The notes: generated by a model not told the origin, from the letters alone. 64,000 nt of DNA from Providencia burhodogranariea DSM 19968 (GCF_000314855.2 NZ_KB233222.1:826889-890888); one strand, 5' to 3'. Numbered from the stretch's first letter, positions 22,808 through 32,176 are shown. Program-made: numbers and translations.

Positions 22808-25507
22808 TTATTGGTTACCTTCTGGCATTAGTTTTCTTACTGAGATATCCAGCTCTCTAATGCAATTACTTATTTTTATGCTGTTTTCTTCTGCTATGTA
22901 AAGTTCCAAGTCTTCACAAAGCTTATGAAGGAAACCAAAATCTAGCATAGCAAAAACTCCTTTTAAACGATGTGCTGTGTTTTTCAATTCGGTCAAATCC
23001 TCAACACTTTCGCTATTATACAGTTTATTAATATCTATCGGTACTGTTGTTATGAACAAATCTTTATAATCACTATTTGATAGAATATTTTGATAAGTAT
23101 GAAGCATTCTTACCATCGACTCATCACTTATTGAGGCAAAATCTTGATTATCGGATGAAACTGAGTCTATGGAGCCTAAATTTGTATCTTCAGCTTCAGA
23201 ATTTTCAATAAGTAAAGATATAGCATTAATCAGCTCATCTGCAAAGTTATAGTTAACCTCAAGGTGCCGCGATGTGATCGAGTTAATTCCAGCCACTGTC
23301 CCAGAAATTTTTATGATATTTTTAAATTGATTATCATTATTATCAGTAATCAATAAGTCCCAATCAGAATGTGGTGAGCTTTCATGCAAATTCAGAAATT
23401 CAGCGCCGTAATTAGATAATATATTTCTAACAATTTTGGATGCATCAATATTATGAATTGCTAAGCGAATATAGATGTCTTCAAGTAATTTAGGATAACT
23501 ACCCGTAATGTTTGTAGATTTTGCTGGTAGTGTTATTTGATAATGAGAGCCTATTGTGGGGCTGCTATTGATAGTAAAAGTTCCGTTCATTTTTTTACTA
23601 ATTACTCGGCATAAATAAAAAGCGATACCTGAGCGAGTAAACTGTGAAGCATTTAAGACTTGACCTGAGAATGGATGTTGTAGGTTATTCAGCTCTTGGC
23701 TGGTTAGACCTATTCCGCTATCTTTGATATCAATAATGATGGCTTTTATATCAGCCTGATAGTTAAGGTGAACTGATATTTTACCGAATGAAGTAGTATC
23801 AATAGAGTATTCAAATATAAGTTGTAATAAATGTTTAAGGTGAGTTGAATCTAAAGAGAATAAGGAATCTACATTGATATTATTATGAAAGTAAAGTGAA
23901 AGTCCTTTGTTCCTGAGTCGATAAAGGTTTTGTTTTAAAAATTGATTTAATAGTAAACTCACCGAAATTCTATCGGCGTTGAGTCGAGCTGTTGGCGATT
24001 CCAGCGTATTTAATAGATTAATATTATTAAACCAACGATTAATATGTCCAGTTTGTATTATTATTTGGTCGATATAGGTTTGCTTTTCTTCTTCCGGCGC
24101 GTTAGATAGCTTGTCAATCGCTTTGCTCATCTCTAGTAATGATGGTTGAATTTCACTTTGCATATTTTCAAACACAACTTTTCTGAGTTGAATATTTTTA
24201 TTATATTCACGATTAACGAGTTCTTGGCGCCGTTGAGTCAATGCTTCTTTATCTTTATCAATAACAATAAATAGGTAAGTATCCTCTAACATATCGATAT
24301 TGATAAGGATTATCTCATAGACGTTATTTTCAATTGAGACTTGAATCATGTCATGATTTTTTGTCGCCATTTCTTTGATATGACTGAGATCCATAGAAGG
24401 TAATAATGCGTTTGCTGGAGCATTACCCAATAGTTTTTTGTTGTTTGTGAAGTCGTAAACCAAGACGCCATAACTAATATTGTTAATAATGTCATGGTTA
24501 AGTGTTTCTTTAAATTTCAGCTCATGCTGCATCGCTGTGTTAGGTGAAATGATACGTTTACGAATAAATATACTGGTAAAAAACAATAGTAGTATCACCA
24601 CAAGCATGCAGACTAGTAGTGCTAGGTTATATCCAATGATCCCAATAACAAGATCTTTTAAAGAGACACGATAATAGACTTGATAATTACTGCCCTCGAT
24701 CGTCTGACTAAAAACTAAATTGGCACCACGCATTTCAAAATTTGCTTCTTTACTATTGGCACTATTGCGGGGAGATATCGAAATATTATCGCCTTTCAAA
24801 TTAAATGGCATAGCTGAATTGATAGAAATATCAAAAGAGATCACGCTGGTTAATTGACCAGGAGAATTAAACATAAGCCGGTAGGTATAATAATAGATAT
24901 TGTTTGGCGTCAACTTTTGCAGATTTGATATCCATTCGCGTCTATCTAACAGTGTTGACTGCGTTAACATGTCAGCCCGTTTTTCTTCAGCGGTGAGTAT
25001 TAGATAACTTTCTTTATAACGTAGATCAGGTCTCATAATAGAGTGAGTGGTGACTAAGATAAGTGTGTTATCAGAACCATTGAGATAATACATCGAATTA
25101 AATTCATTGCGAGCACCCCAAACTATTTCCATATAGTCTGCAAGCTTACTTGCCAGAATGGTATTTTGAGGTTTATCGCTACCAAATAAAATGGCATCAA
25201 TAGTTTGATTCGAGCTACTAAGCCAATAAACATCGTTACGGATTTTGGTCAGAGGGGAGGTTACAGTAGAGGAAACTTTGTTTGGCTTCTGATTGGTCAT
25301 TTTATACATTAAATTCGCTTGATAGCGGTAATCCTCTATTTGATATGCGAATTGTTTTGCCATTGTACTAAGAGCAGCTTCACGGCTAAGTTTCCATGCA
25401 TGATAAGAGTTATATAGCGAAAGCGAAAACATCACCACAAGTAGTAGGATTAGGACATAAAATAAGCGTAAAAGCAGCGTCGTTTTTAATAGCGATTGTC
25501 TGTACAT
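22808..25507 (-). CDS. rcsD: RcsD, phosphotransfer protein of the Rcs phosphorelay
   Basis: RcsD relays phosphate from RcsC to RcsB. The 899-residue protein has membrane segments at about 12-32 and 290-315 around a periplasmic domain, a degenerate histidine-kinase-like region without an H-box histidine but with an ATPase-like block (DIKDSGIGLTSQELN), and a C-terminal Hpt domain with the phospho-acceptor histidine at about 846 in TAHRLKGVFAML. Length matches E. coli RcsD (about 890). In E. coli ompC and micF lie beside rcsD; here tRNA genes occupy that position. Confidence 0.95.
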   Translation of the reverse strand: MYRQSLLKTTLLLRLFYVLILLLVVMFSLSLYNSYHAWKLSREAALSTMAKQFAYQIEDYRYQANLMYKMTNQKPNKVSSTVTSPLTKIRNDVYWLSSSNQTIDAILFGSDKPQNTILASKLADYMEIVWGARNEFNSMYYLNGSDNTLILVTTHSIMRPDLRYKESYLILTAEEKRADMLTQSTLLDRREWISNLQKLTPNNIYYYTYRLMFNSPGQLTSVISFDISINSAMPFNLKGDNISISPRNSANSKEANFEMRGANLVFSQTIEGSNYQVYYRVSLKDLVIGIIGYNLALLVCMLVVILLLFFTSIFIRKRIISPNTAMQHELKFKETLNHDIINNISYGVLVYDFTNNKKLLGNAPANALLPSMDLSHIKEMATKNHDMIQVSIENNVYEIILINIDMLEDTYLFIVIDKDKEALTQRRQELVNREYNKNIQLRKVVFENMQSEIQPSLLEMSKAIDKLSNAPEEEKQTYIDQIIIQTGHINRWFNNINLLNTLESPTARLNADRISVSLLLNQFLKQNLYRLRNKGLSLYFHNNINVDSLFSLDSTHLKHLLQLIFEYSIDTTSFGKISVHLNYQADIKAIIIDIKDSGIGLTSQELNNLQHPFSGQVLNASQFTRSGIAFYLCRVISKKMNGTFTINSSPTIGSHYQITLPAKSTNITGSYPKLLEDIYIRLAIHNIDASKIVRNILSNYGAEFLNLHESSPHSDWDLLITDNNDNQFKNIIKISGTVAGINSITSRHLEVNYNFADELINAISLLIENSEAEDTNLGSIDSVSSDNQDFASISDESMVRMLHTYQNILSNSDYKDLFITTVPIDINKLYNSESVEDLTELKNTAHRLKGVFAMLDFGFLHKLCEDLELYIAEENSIKISNCIRELDISVRKLMPEGNQ

Positions 25508-25684
25508 ATTGTGGTGGACTGTCCTGTCGGTAAAAAATAGATTAATTGATTAAAAATCATACGTCTATAAAACGAGAAGACACCGATTTTGCACAGATAT
25601 TAACACTTTTCTTATGAAATAGAGAGTAATTGAGTGAAGATTAGCCAAACAGCATAAAAAAATCATTTTTTTTGCTTTCAAGGG

Positions 25685-25713
25685 TAGACAAGTAGTCATG
25701 ATTCCTCCATAAT
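25685..25713 (+). promoter_or_regulatory. Stable-RNA promoter for tRNA-Ser and tRNA-Thr
   Basis: TAGACA (25685-25690), a 17-bp spacer and CATAAT (25708-25713) are followed by the GC-rich discriminator CGCGCCCC, typical of stringently controlled tRNA promoters. It lies about 10 bases before the first tRNA gene. Confidence 0.7.
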
Positions 25714-25723
25714 CGCGCCCCAT

Positions 25724-25811
<88 letters not shown>

Positions 25812-25816
25812 TATTA

Positions 25817-25892
<76 letters not shown>

Positions 25893-25898
25893 AATAAG

Positions 25899-25936
25899 AA
25901 CCCGTTATCTCTCAACCAGATAGCGGGTTTTTTCTT
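25899..25936 (+). terminator. Terminator of the tRNA-Ser/tRNA-Thr unit
   Basis: AACCCGTTATCT and AGATAGCGGGTT pair over 12 bp with one wobble around a 7-base loop and are followed by TTTTC. It also lies downstream of the integrase remnant on the other strand. Confidence 0.85.
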
Positions 25937-25950
25937 GCTTGTAATTCATG

Positions 25951-26265
25951 TCATTTAACAGCCTCTAGTAGTTGATGGGACATATTTGGGACATCATCAG
26001 CAAAGAGGGCGTCTATTTTAAGTGCGTGCTCTTTTAAGTGGGAAGGAGCCAAGTGAACATATCGCCTGACCATTTCTATGTTTTCCCATCCGTCCATTTT
26101 TTGTAGTGCAGACAATGGCACTCCAGCCTGAACTAACCAACTTGCCCAAGTATGCCTTAAGTCATGAAAGCGAAAGTTTGTTATTCCAATCTTGAGAAGA
26201 CCAGTTTTCCAAGCAGTATTATCATCAACGCTCATTTTCCTTACTTTTCCAGTAGGGCTACCGTC
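25951..26265 (-). pseudogene. Tyrosine recombinase (phage integrase) C-terminal remnant
   Basis: The translation from about 26265 down to the stop carries the catalytic block of a tyrosine integrase: [16 protein letters not shown] (the HxLRH box), the GW of [10 protein letters not shown], and [13 protein letters not shown] with the catalytic Tyr. An in-frame TGA lies near 26270, and the N-terminal domains with the first catalytic Arg are absent. Homology continues a few codons upstream of the ATG at 26235, so this is a 5'-truncated gene, not a small protein. It points away from the tRNA-Thr end in the way integrases of tRNA-targeted islands often do. Confidence 0.85.
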
Positions 26266-26892
26266 CGATCAATGCCAAGCTTCAGTGTGAACAAAATATA
26301 TTGCTGATGCTTTCCTATCTGTATTCGCAATACTTTGCATACTGTTTTGTTTAGAGCGACACCGATAGCCTTCCCTCCTTTTACGTCTTCCGAATGGATC
26401 TAAGCATTCAAATGAAGTTATTTTATTTACTATTATCCGTATTCTTAGAATCAGGCTTTGTTTAAACTTGCGGATCACTCTCAGAAAAACTCGTTCGGAG
26501 GGACAAAATAAAAGAGACAGGGGAGAGATTCATGAACAACGAAGAGGGATTATGAGAGGTGAAAAATCAGATTATAATGTGCTTGATAAGGATTAATCAT
26601 GAGGGTTTGATTTTCGAGCTAGAATTATTTTATCAGCTAATTAATTTGCCTCATCAACTAGTGCAGAAAGATTGTGATCCGTTAATAGGTTGTCTAAAAC
26701 GCGGTTTAAATAAATATTGTTTTTTCAAGCCAACCTTGAGTCGATAGTATCGTATCTATCATTTTATAAACTGTATCCGCTAATTAAAATAGAATTTTCA
26801 ATAAAAAACATCTTCTATCAGGACATCATGATAAAGGTAATATTTTAATTTTGATAATGGAATAAGATTTTTTCACTTATTTTAATACACAT
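26266..26892. other. AT-rich remnant DNA, no supported gene
   Basis: Only short frames are present, none with a good ribosome site and recognisable product. The minus frame at 26269-26478 and the plus frame at 26559-26747 look random. The breakpoint with the integrase remnant is near 26270. This fits decayed mobile-element DNA. Confidence 0.5.
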
Positions 26893-27120
26893 TTAAGTTA
26901 TATCGCCTAATAACTTACTTAATGATCTTATCGCTGCAATTGCTATATCTTTATTTTCATCTTTACATAGAGATAATAGTTTTTTAATTACTTCAGGATG
27001 CTCGGCAGCAGATTTAATGTCACCAATAGAAGAAATTAAAGTTATTTTTATTATGTCATTGTTATTATGGCTATTTAATAAGCTTAATAATGAGTTCACT
27101 ACTGTTATTTGAAATCCCAT
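26893..27120 (-). CDS. Small HEAT-repeat-like orphan protein
   Basis: This is a 75-codon frame with AAGGA six bases before its ATG. The product is helical and reads like two to three HEAT-type repeats: a helix pair around LLSLLNSHNNNDIIKITLIS, then HPEVIKKLLSLCKDENKD and IAIAAIRSLSKLLGD. HEAT repeats usually mediate protein contacts. A 75-residue protein would be a very short solenoid, so it may be the 3' fragment of a longer HEAT protein or a small element-borne gene. No specific homologue was recognised. Confidence 0.5.
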   Translation of the reverse strand: MGFQITVVNSLLSLLNSHNNNDIIKITLISSIGDIKSAAEHPEVIKKLLSLCKDENKDIAIAAIRSLSKLLGDIT

Positions 27121-27675
27121 CACTTATCCTTTTGATTTATATCCCATTAATGTAAACATCAATATTAGTAATTATTTATATTCTATACAATCTATCTGCA
27201 TGGCTCCATAAATAAATTAACTGAAATTACTGTTAGGCAATAAATAAAACAATACTACTTATTTGAGTTTGGTAGGCGTGTTTTTTAAAAACAAACAGCT
27301 ATTATCTGTGGTTTTTAAATTTATCAAACTAATATTACAGAGTGTAATAAAGTGGTGTAAAACGTAAGTTACTAGGTTCTGTTGGTTTATTTAATTAAGC
27401 TTAAGTGTTTTTAAGTAATTTTTTAGTAGTTTATGATTTTGGGGTTTAGATAATGGAATAGAAAGCTTGATTTGGGTTTTCATTCACTTTCAATGAATTG
27501 AATTTTTAGATGTTTTTCGGTTTATCATTATATGGTTGATAAATATAATGATCAAAATTAGCGAAGGGGATATTACAAATGTACAAAATTAAAAATTATG
27601 ATGGTAATTAAATTGATTGAGTGGAAATCAGTCGACTAAAATTATTTTTTACTCATGGCAACTTGATAAGCGCGA
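27121..27675. other. Very AT-rich intergenic region
   Basis: No gene is supported in this 555-base stretch. A ten-codon frame (27580-27612) starts with ATGTACAAAATT behind a distant GAAGGGG and stops at once, perhaps a truncated gene start. Base composition is visibly more AT-rich than the flanking core genes. Confidence 0.45.
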
Positions 27676-27852
27676 CTATTTATTTGAATCAAGGCACTTT
27701 TTTTGTAGGTTAAGCAATGCATGTTGTGGCATCGGGGCCGTTAACATTAAGTTATATTCCTTACATTCATTGGTCTGTTCGTTCTGTTTAATTTTGGTAG
27801 ATGTACATCCTGTGAGTACTATAAAAAGACATAAGTGGATGATTATTCTCAT
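27676..27852 (-). CDS. Small predicted lipoprotein
   Basis: The 58-residue product starts with a short signal peptide ending in a lipobox (IVLTGC, Cys at about residue 16), followed by a polar tail with two more cysteines (NECKEYN and LQKKCLD). GAGG lies six bases before the ATG at 27852, which is preferred over an in-frame start four codons upstream. Lipid attachment and an outer-membrane or periplasmic location are inferred from the lipobox. The mature part is too short to assign a role. Confidence 0.6.
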   Translation of the reverse strand: MRIIIHLCLFIVLTGCTSTKIKQNEQTNECKEYNLMLTAPMPQHALLNLQKKCLDSNK

Positions 27853-28276
27853 GGAAATCCTCAATCATTGTAATCTGTGTTTTAATTTAGCATTAACTAT
27901 TAGCTCAATACTATCATTTTTGCTATCTAATTATGGTGAGTATATTTTTATGAAACTCATTAATAAGAAATTTCTGAAATCTCATTCATTGTTAATTGCT
28001 CTTAACCCTAACATACATCAGTTATTAATATTCATATATAATTACCTGTGGTCAAAGATTCAAAATCCTTCTCAGCCTCCTTTGGGCAAGACATTTGCGC
28101 GATTATATTCTTAGATGAAACTTCATTTTGTTAGGCTATTTTTTCATTTGAAAATTTATCATTTCTATTGTTAATCAAATGAATTAATTAAAATAAATTG
28201 ATAATCAATCACATAAGCTTGCTGAATTATGCTAAATTAATACTATATAGCTACTTGAGACCCAAAGGGAGAATTA
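27853..28276. other. Intergenic region between the lipoprotein and SieB-like genes
   Basis: No gene is supported. A long plus-strand frame through 27617-28114 overlaps the lipoprotein gene antisense, has no ribosome site and was dismissed. The last 60 bases probably carry the promoter of the next gene. Confidence 0.4.
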
Positions 28277-28540
28277 ATGTATTCGTTTATTAAAAAAATG
28301 ATATTTGAAAATTTCACAGTAAAAAAAGATATAAAAAATCTTGATTCCCAAGAGAAGGCATTATTGATTTATTTTTTGCATTCAAGGTACAAAAAAAGAA
28401 AGATACGGCTCTATAAAGATGCGTCGAAAAGGCTTATTGATAAGGGCATACTTAAGGTTGTTGACTCTGAGGTAAAGCCTGGGAATAAGTTAGTTAAGAT
28501 ATCTGACAAATATTATTCAGCATTGAAAAATAACTTGTAA
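28277..28540 (+). CDS. Small basic protein, possibly SieB C-terminal-like
   Basis: This is an 87-codon frame with GGGAGA five bases before the ATG. The lysine-rich product has a likely winged-helix pattern: NLDSQEKALLIYFLHSRY, then KDASKRLIDKGILKVVDS. The layout resembles the cytoplasmic C-terminal part of superinfection-exclusion B (SieB)-type proteins, but the membrane part is missing and the similarity is from memory only. It may be an intact small gene or the surviving end of a longer one. It lies inside the tRNA-adjacent island. Confidence 0.5.
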   Translation: MYSFIKKMIFENFTVKKDIKNLDSQEKALLIYFLHSRYKKRKIRLYKDASKRLIDKGILKVVDSEVKPGNKLVKISDKYYSALKNNL

Positions 28541-28966
28541 CTTAATCCATCATTGGTGACAGTTATTCGAGTGACTGCTAAAGCATTCAATATCATTTAT
28601 TGGATGGTAGCGGTTGGAGTATTATGATTTCATCATTCAACAGCTGTTCTTACGTATCCAATAACACAATATCAAATGATAATGAGATATGCTGCCAAGC
28701 AGTGTCAATTTGTGTGAATATGAGCCTTATGTTATCAGTTTATTTACAATCCTCTACCATATATCTTGAGTCATACTAACTATGCTGTATGTCGGTACAG
28801 ATAGCGCACAATAAATAGTATTCAATTAATGATGAAATATAAACATTCTCAAGAGAGAATCGCTGCCAAATAATCAGTTTTTTCCCTGTAGCTCATATGG
28901 TTTATCTATTGTATAGTGAAATTGTTCAGATTATTTTTACGTCAAAATTAACTCAAGGAGTTAGGA
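28541..28966. other. Intergenic region before yccJ
   Basis: No gene or recognisable RNA was seen in these 426 bases. The yccJ promoter must lie near the right end. This is the probable boundary between island DNA and core genome. Confidence 0.4.
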
Positions 28967-29182
28967 ATGAGTGATTCTCTAAACATTGAAGCATGGGCTA
29001 AAACCAGAGAAACATCTATTGAAATCGCTGAAGCTATTTTTGAATTAGCTAATAATGATGAAATTTTAGCGGAAAAAATTTGGGAAGAAGGTTCTGATGA
29101 AGTGCTTCCATTAGCGTTTGCGAAAACTAAAGCAGATAGGTTGTTTTGGGGTGAAGAAACCATTGAAAGACAAAATGTATAG
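28967..29182 (+). CDS. yccJ: YccJ-family protein
   Basis: The 71-residue protein closely follows E. coli Ycc[21 protein letters not shown], then [19 protein letters not shown] and [13 protein letters not shown]. It is small, acidic and cytoplasmic, and its function is unknown. AAGGAG precedes the ATG at good spacing. In E. coli yccJ sits beside wrbA; here it stands alone between the island and gltP. Confidence 0.88.
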   Translation: MSDSLNIEAWAKTRETSIEIAEAIFELANNDEILAEKIWEEGSDEVLPLAFAKTKADRLFWGEETIERQNV

Positions 29183-29195
29183 ATAATATTTGTTG

Positions 29196-29224
29196 CCCCG
29201 CATAGATATAATGTGGGGTATTTC
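29196..29224 (+). terminator. Probable terminator of yccJ
   Basis: CCCCGCAT-N7-ATGTGGGG pairs over 8 bp with one wobble and is followed by TATTTCC. The T-run is weak. Confidence 0.6.
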
Positions 29225-29347
29225 CTCGTGTGACTTCCCTCGAATTACCATATCAGCTATACCAGCAATTGTTTTGGCGGCATAACGAAGATAAGAGATT
29301 CGGCTCATATTTCTCGGCTATTGTGTGCCTTGTATGACCTCATAGCA

Positions 29348-29372
29348 AAACACCGAGACGAGCCCGGTGTTT
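29348..29372 (-). terminator. Terminator of gltP
   Basis: AAACACCG and CGGTGTTT form a perfect 8-bp stem around a 9-base loop about 25 bases past the gltP stop, followed on the minus strand by TGCTATG. It is intrinsic-terminator-like, with U residues contributed by the stem end. Confidence 0.65.
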
Positions 29373-29397
29373 AATAAGATGAATAGCTTATGAATAA

Positions 29398-30705
29398 TTA
29401 AAAAGTTTTCTCATATTCGAGAGCTTTTTTCTCATCATAATTATGTTCCCATTTAGCCACTACAAGTGCAGCAAGCGCATTACCAACAACGTTTAATGCA
29501 GTACGTGCCATATCCAGTATGCGGTCAACACCAGCGATGAAGGCTAACCCTTCAAGAGGAATACCCACGCTCCCTAAGGTAGCCAGCAGAACAACAAAGG
29601 AGACACCGGGAACACCAGCAATACCTTTCGAGGTGATCATCAAGGTAAATACCAGAATTAGTTCTTGGCCAATAGAAAGTTCAATACCATATAGTTGGGC
29701 TATAAATATTGCGGCAATACTTTGATAGAGTGTAGAACCATCAAGGTTAAACGAGTAACCAATAGGGATAACAAAACTGGTTACGGATTTAGGCGCACCG
29801 TATTTTTCCATTTTATCCATGATTCTAGGTAATACTGTTTCAGAACTTGCTGTTGAGTAGGCGAGTAACAGTTCGTCTTTTAATATTCTCATCAACATAA
29901 AAATGTTGATTTTGCAGTAGCGAGCAACAAGTCCTAACACCACGACAGCAAAGAACAGAATGGCGCAGTGAACTAAAATAACCAATTTTAACAATGGTAC
30001 AAGCGATGCAAAGCCAAAGTTAGCGACAGTCACAGAGATCAGTGCAAATACCCCTACAGGTGCATACATCATGATCATATTAGTGACACGGAACATAGTT
30101 TCAGAGAAAGTTTGCATAACGTCTAGCAATGGTTGTTTTTTCTCTTTTGGTAATGAAGATAGTCCTAAACCAAATAACACGGCGAAAAAGATCACAGGTA
30201 ACATGTCACCGCTTGCCATAGAAGCAAAGATATTGCTGGGTACCATTGTTAGGATTGTGTTGATAATGCCAGAAGGGTGACTTTCAACTTCTTGTGTCGT
30301 TCTTTCATATTGTGAAATATCAACCTGAGTCAGTTGCGACATATCGATACCGACACCAGGTTGGAAAATATTGGCGAAACTAATACCGACAACAATCGCA
30401 ATCGTGGTAATTATCTCGAAATAGAGAATAGTTTTAAAGCCTAATGAGCCGAGCTGTTTAGTATTTCCGACGCCAGCAATCCCAACAATTAATGTTGAAA
30501 TAACAATCGGCACAACAATCATTTTAATTAATTGTATAAATATTTTACCTGCGGGAGATAATATATTTGATATTAACCAATCTTTATATTCTACACTTTC
30601 GTGCAATAACGCACCTACAATAACCCCTAAAATAAGCGCTACCAATATTTGCCACCCTAGGCCAAATTTAAATGTTTTCTTCGTTGAAATGTTGTTTGAA
30701 GTCAT
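29398..30705 (-). CDS. gltP: GltP, glutamate/aspartate:proton symporter
   Basis: GltP takes up glutamate and aspartate across the inner membrane (DAACS/SLC1 family). The 435-residue protein matches E. coli GltP from the N-terminal QLIKMIVVPIVISTLIVGIA through the serine-rich loop YSTASSETVLPRI and the substrate region GYSFNLDGSTLYQ, ending with RILDMARTALNVVGNALA. It is monocistronic with its own terminator. No closely linked regulator was seen. Confidence 0.95.
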   Translation of the reverse strand: MTSNNISTKKTFKFGLGWQILVALILGVIVGALLHESVEYKDWLISNILSPAGKIFIQLIKMIVVPIVISTLIVGIAGVGNTKQLGSLGFKTILYFEIITTIAIVVGISFANIFQPGVGIDMSQLTQVDISQYERTTQEVESHPSGIINTILTMVPSNIFASMASGDMLPVIFFAVLFGLGLSSLPKEKKQPLLDVMQTFSETMFRVTNMIMMYAPVGVFALISVTVANFGFASLVPLLKLVILVHCAILFFAVVVLGLVARYCKINIFMLMRILKDELLLAYSTASSETVLPRIMDKMEKYGAPKSVTSFVIPIGYSFNLDGSTLYQSIAAIFIAQLYGIELSIGQELILVFTLMITSKGIAGVPGVSFVVLLATLGSVGIPLEGLAFIAGVDRILDMARTALNVVGNALAALVVAKWEHNYDEKKALEYEKTF

Positions 30706-31134
30706 AATGGAATCTCAATTATATTAATAATTTTTATGTTTGTATTTTTTCTATGACAAATTTTATAACGAATAATCGCTAAAACTACAACCATTAGATC
30801 GAGGAAATTGAACCATTTTGGCAAGTTAATGATCTGTGCAAGGTAAATTTGTAGAGTTTTTGTATGTTTTTGTAACAAAATGGTACGATAATGTGCTTTT
30901 AAGGTTTTAGATATTTAATTTCTTAGTTGATAGTCGAAATGGTTAATATTAATTAATTGTTGCTATTGTGTTTGCTGAATGTTAATTCTTGCTTAAAAAG
31001 CAATCAAATAAAGTAAGGTAAATTTACTCGATAAAAAGCTATTTATTTTACCCTAAAAAGGTAATAGCTCATTATAAGGTGGATTTTTAGCGATATATTT
31101 CACTAAGAGTAAGGAGTGAATAAAGGGAGTGAAT
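30706..31134. other. gltP upstream region
   Basis: This AT-rich stretch of 429 bases contains the gltP promoter. A palindrome-like CCATTTTGG lies near 30812, and a sequence AATGGTACGATAAT at about 30885 resembles AATGGCACGATAAT near 32356 upstream of the transporter operon. A bulged hairpin (AGCTATT...AATAGCT, with TTACC/GGTAA inside) lies near 31037-31072. No gene is supported apart from the 28-codon frame that follows. Confidence 0.4.
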
Positions 31135-31221
31135 ATGTTTTCACTAAATATGAAAGGCTTTATAGTTTTATTTACTAACGCTATTCTTTATATTGCGAAC
31201 AGAATTGTGTATCAGAGTTAA
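31135..31221 (+). CDS. Possible 28-residue membrane peptide
   Basis: An ATG with GGGAG five bases upstream opens a 28-codon frame. The product is a single hydrophobic helix (MKGFIVLFTNAILYIANRIV) with short polar ends, the usual look of enterobacterial small membrane proteins. It is not recognised as a known member. The coding call rests only on the ribosome site and hydrophobic pattern, and such frames occur by chance in AT-rich DNA. Confidence 0.3.
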   Translation: MFSLNMKGFIVLFTNAILYIANRIVYQS

Positions 31222-31369
31222 TATTGTGAGCAGTGTGAGAACGTTTTAGAATATATCATTATAGTTGGTGAGATACTTTACTATTGATTTGGTTCAATCA
31301 CACAATTTAACCTGAACTGGTGAATTTATCAGCTAACTGCATATGAATTATTTAGATGAAACGATGATA

Positions 31370-32038
31370 TCAGGCAGAATAACCTGTTTGACTACGTTTA
31401 TAAGCTGCAAGTAAAGTTCGTTCAGATAAATCTAAATAGCGGCTTAATTCTTCCGCGGCCTCTTGATTTAGCCCTGCATCCAATAAACTTAAAATAGATT
31501 GGTTTTTGTCGATATAGGGAGCATAGAGAATTTTAGGGTCATTGAGGTGCCCAAATGCTAATCGTAATTCGGCGGCAACATTTCGATATAGCTTAATGAG
31601 GCGTTCACTATCTGACAATTCGACAATTGCCGTATGAAACTTCATATTCGCCGTACCAACACCTACCCAGTTTTCAATTTTCTCTTGTTCACGAGCATCA
31701 CAAACTGCCTGCTTCATCTTTTGTACAGCAGGATGCATTGCATAAGCATTTCTCAACGAATCACATTCAAGTAATCGACGTACTTGGAAAATATCGATAA
31801 TGGCTGCCATATCCGGTATAGACACAAACACGCCCTTATTCGGTGCATAGGTGAGTAACCCTTCTTGAGTGAGCACTCTAAACACTTCACGCAATGTGTT
31901 CCGTGAAATTTCAAGTTCGTCACTTAAGGCTGCTTCGGATAAGCGTTGCCCCGGGCTAAGTTCGCCAATCGTGATCTTGTAGCGGATCGTCTCTGCAATC
32001 GTTACAGCTAAGGTTTGTGTAACTGGCTGTTTTGTCAT
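31370..32038 (-). CDS. GntR-family (FCD) transcriptional regulator
   Basis: The 222-residue protein has an N-terminal winged helix-turn-helix (LSEAALSDELEISRNTLREVFRVL, residues 32-56) and a C-terminal FCD ligand-binding domain (about 80-205; metal- or ligand-contact residues in ANMKFHTAIVELS). FCD regulators typically sense organic or amino acids. It is divergent from the transporter-pxp-carboxylase operon across 393 bases that contain inverted repeats, so it is probably the local regulator. The effector (perhaps 5-oxoproline or a related compound) is inferred from context. Confidence 0.88.
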   Translation of the reverse strand: MTKQPVTQTLAVTIAETIRYKITIGELSPGQRLSEAALSDELEISRNTLREVFRVLTQEGLLTYAPNKGVFVSIPDMAAIIDIFQVRRLLECDSLRNAYAMHPAVQKMKQAVCDAREQEKIENWVGVGTANMKFHTAIVELSDSERLIKLYRNVAAELRLAFGHLNDPKILYAPYIDKNQSILSLLDAGLNQEAAEELSRYLDLSERTLLAAYKRSQTGYSA

Positions 32039-32126
32039 AAATAAATTTTCTAAATTAAATAGCTAGCGAATTTTTCGCGTTATTAATGGTTATCTTCACA
32101 TATTAGCTAAACCGCAGCAAGATTCC

Positions 32127-32176
32127 TTTTGGTGCATCGCCAGCATCAAAATATCCATTTGTGCACCAAAATGGTG
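32127..32176. promoter_or_regulatory. Candidate operator of the GntR regulator
   Basis: TTTTGGTGCA (32127-32136) and TGCACCAAAA (32162-32171) are exact 10-bp inverted repeats 25 bases apart. The right arm runs into a second palindrome, CACCA-AAA-TGGTG (32164-32176). Both lie in the divergent gntR-transporter gap, where an autoregulated operator is expected. Binding is inferred, not shown. Confidence 0.55.

Noticed and set aside
26249..26262. CGGTAGCC match to the tRNA-Thr 3' end as an attachment-site duplicate
   Set aside because: Only eight bases, and in inverted orientation, so not evidence for a second attachment site.
27617..28114. 165-codon plus-strand frame
   Set aside because: It runs antisense to the better-supported lipoprotein gene, lacks a ribosome site and matches no family.
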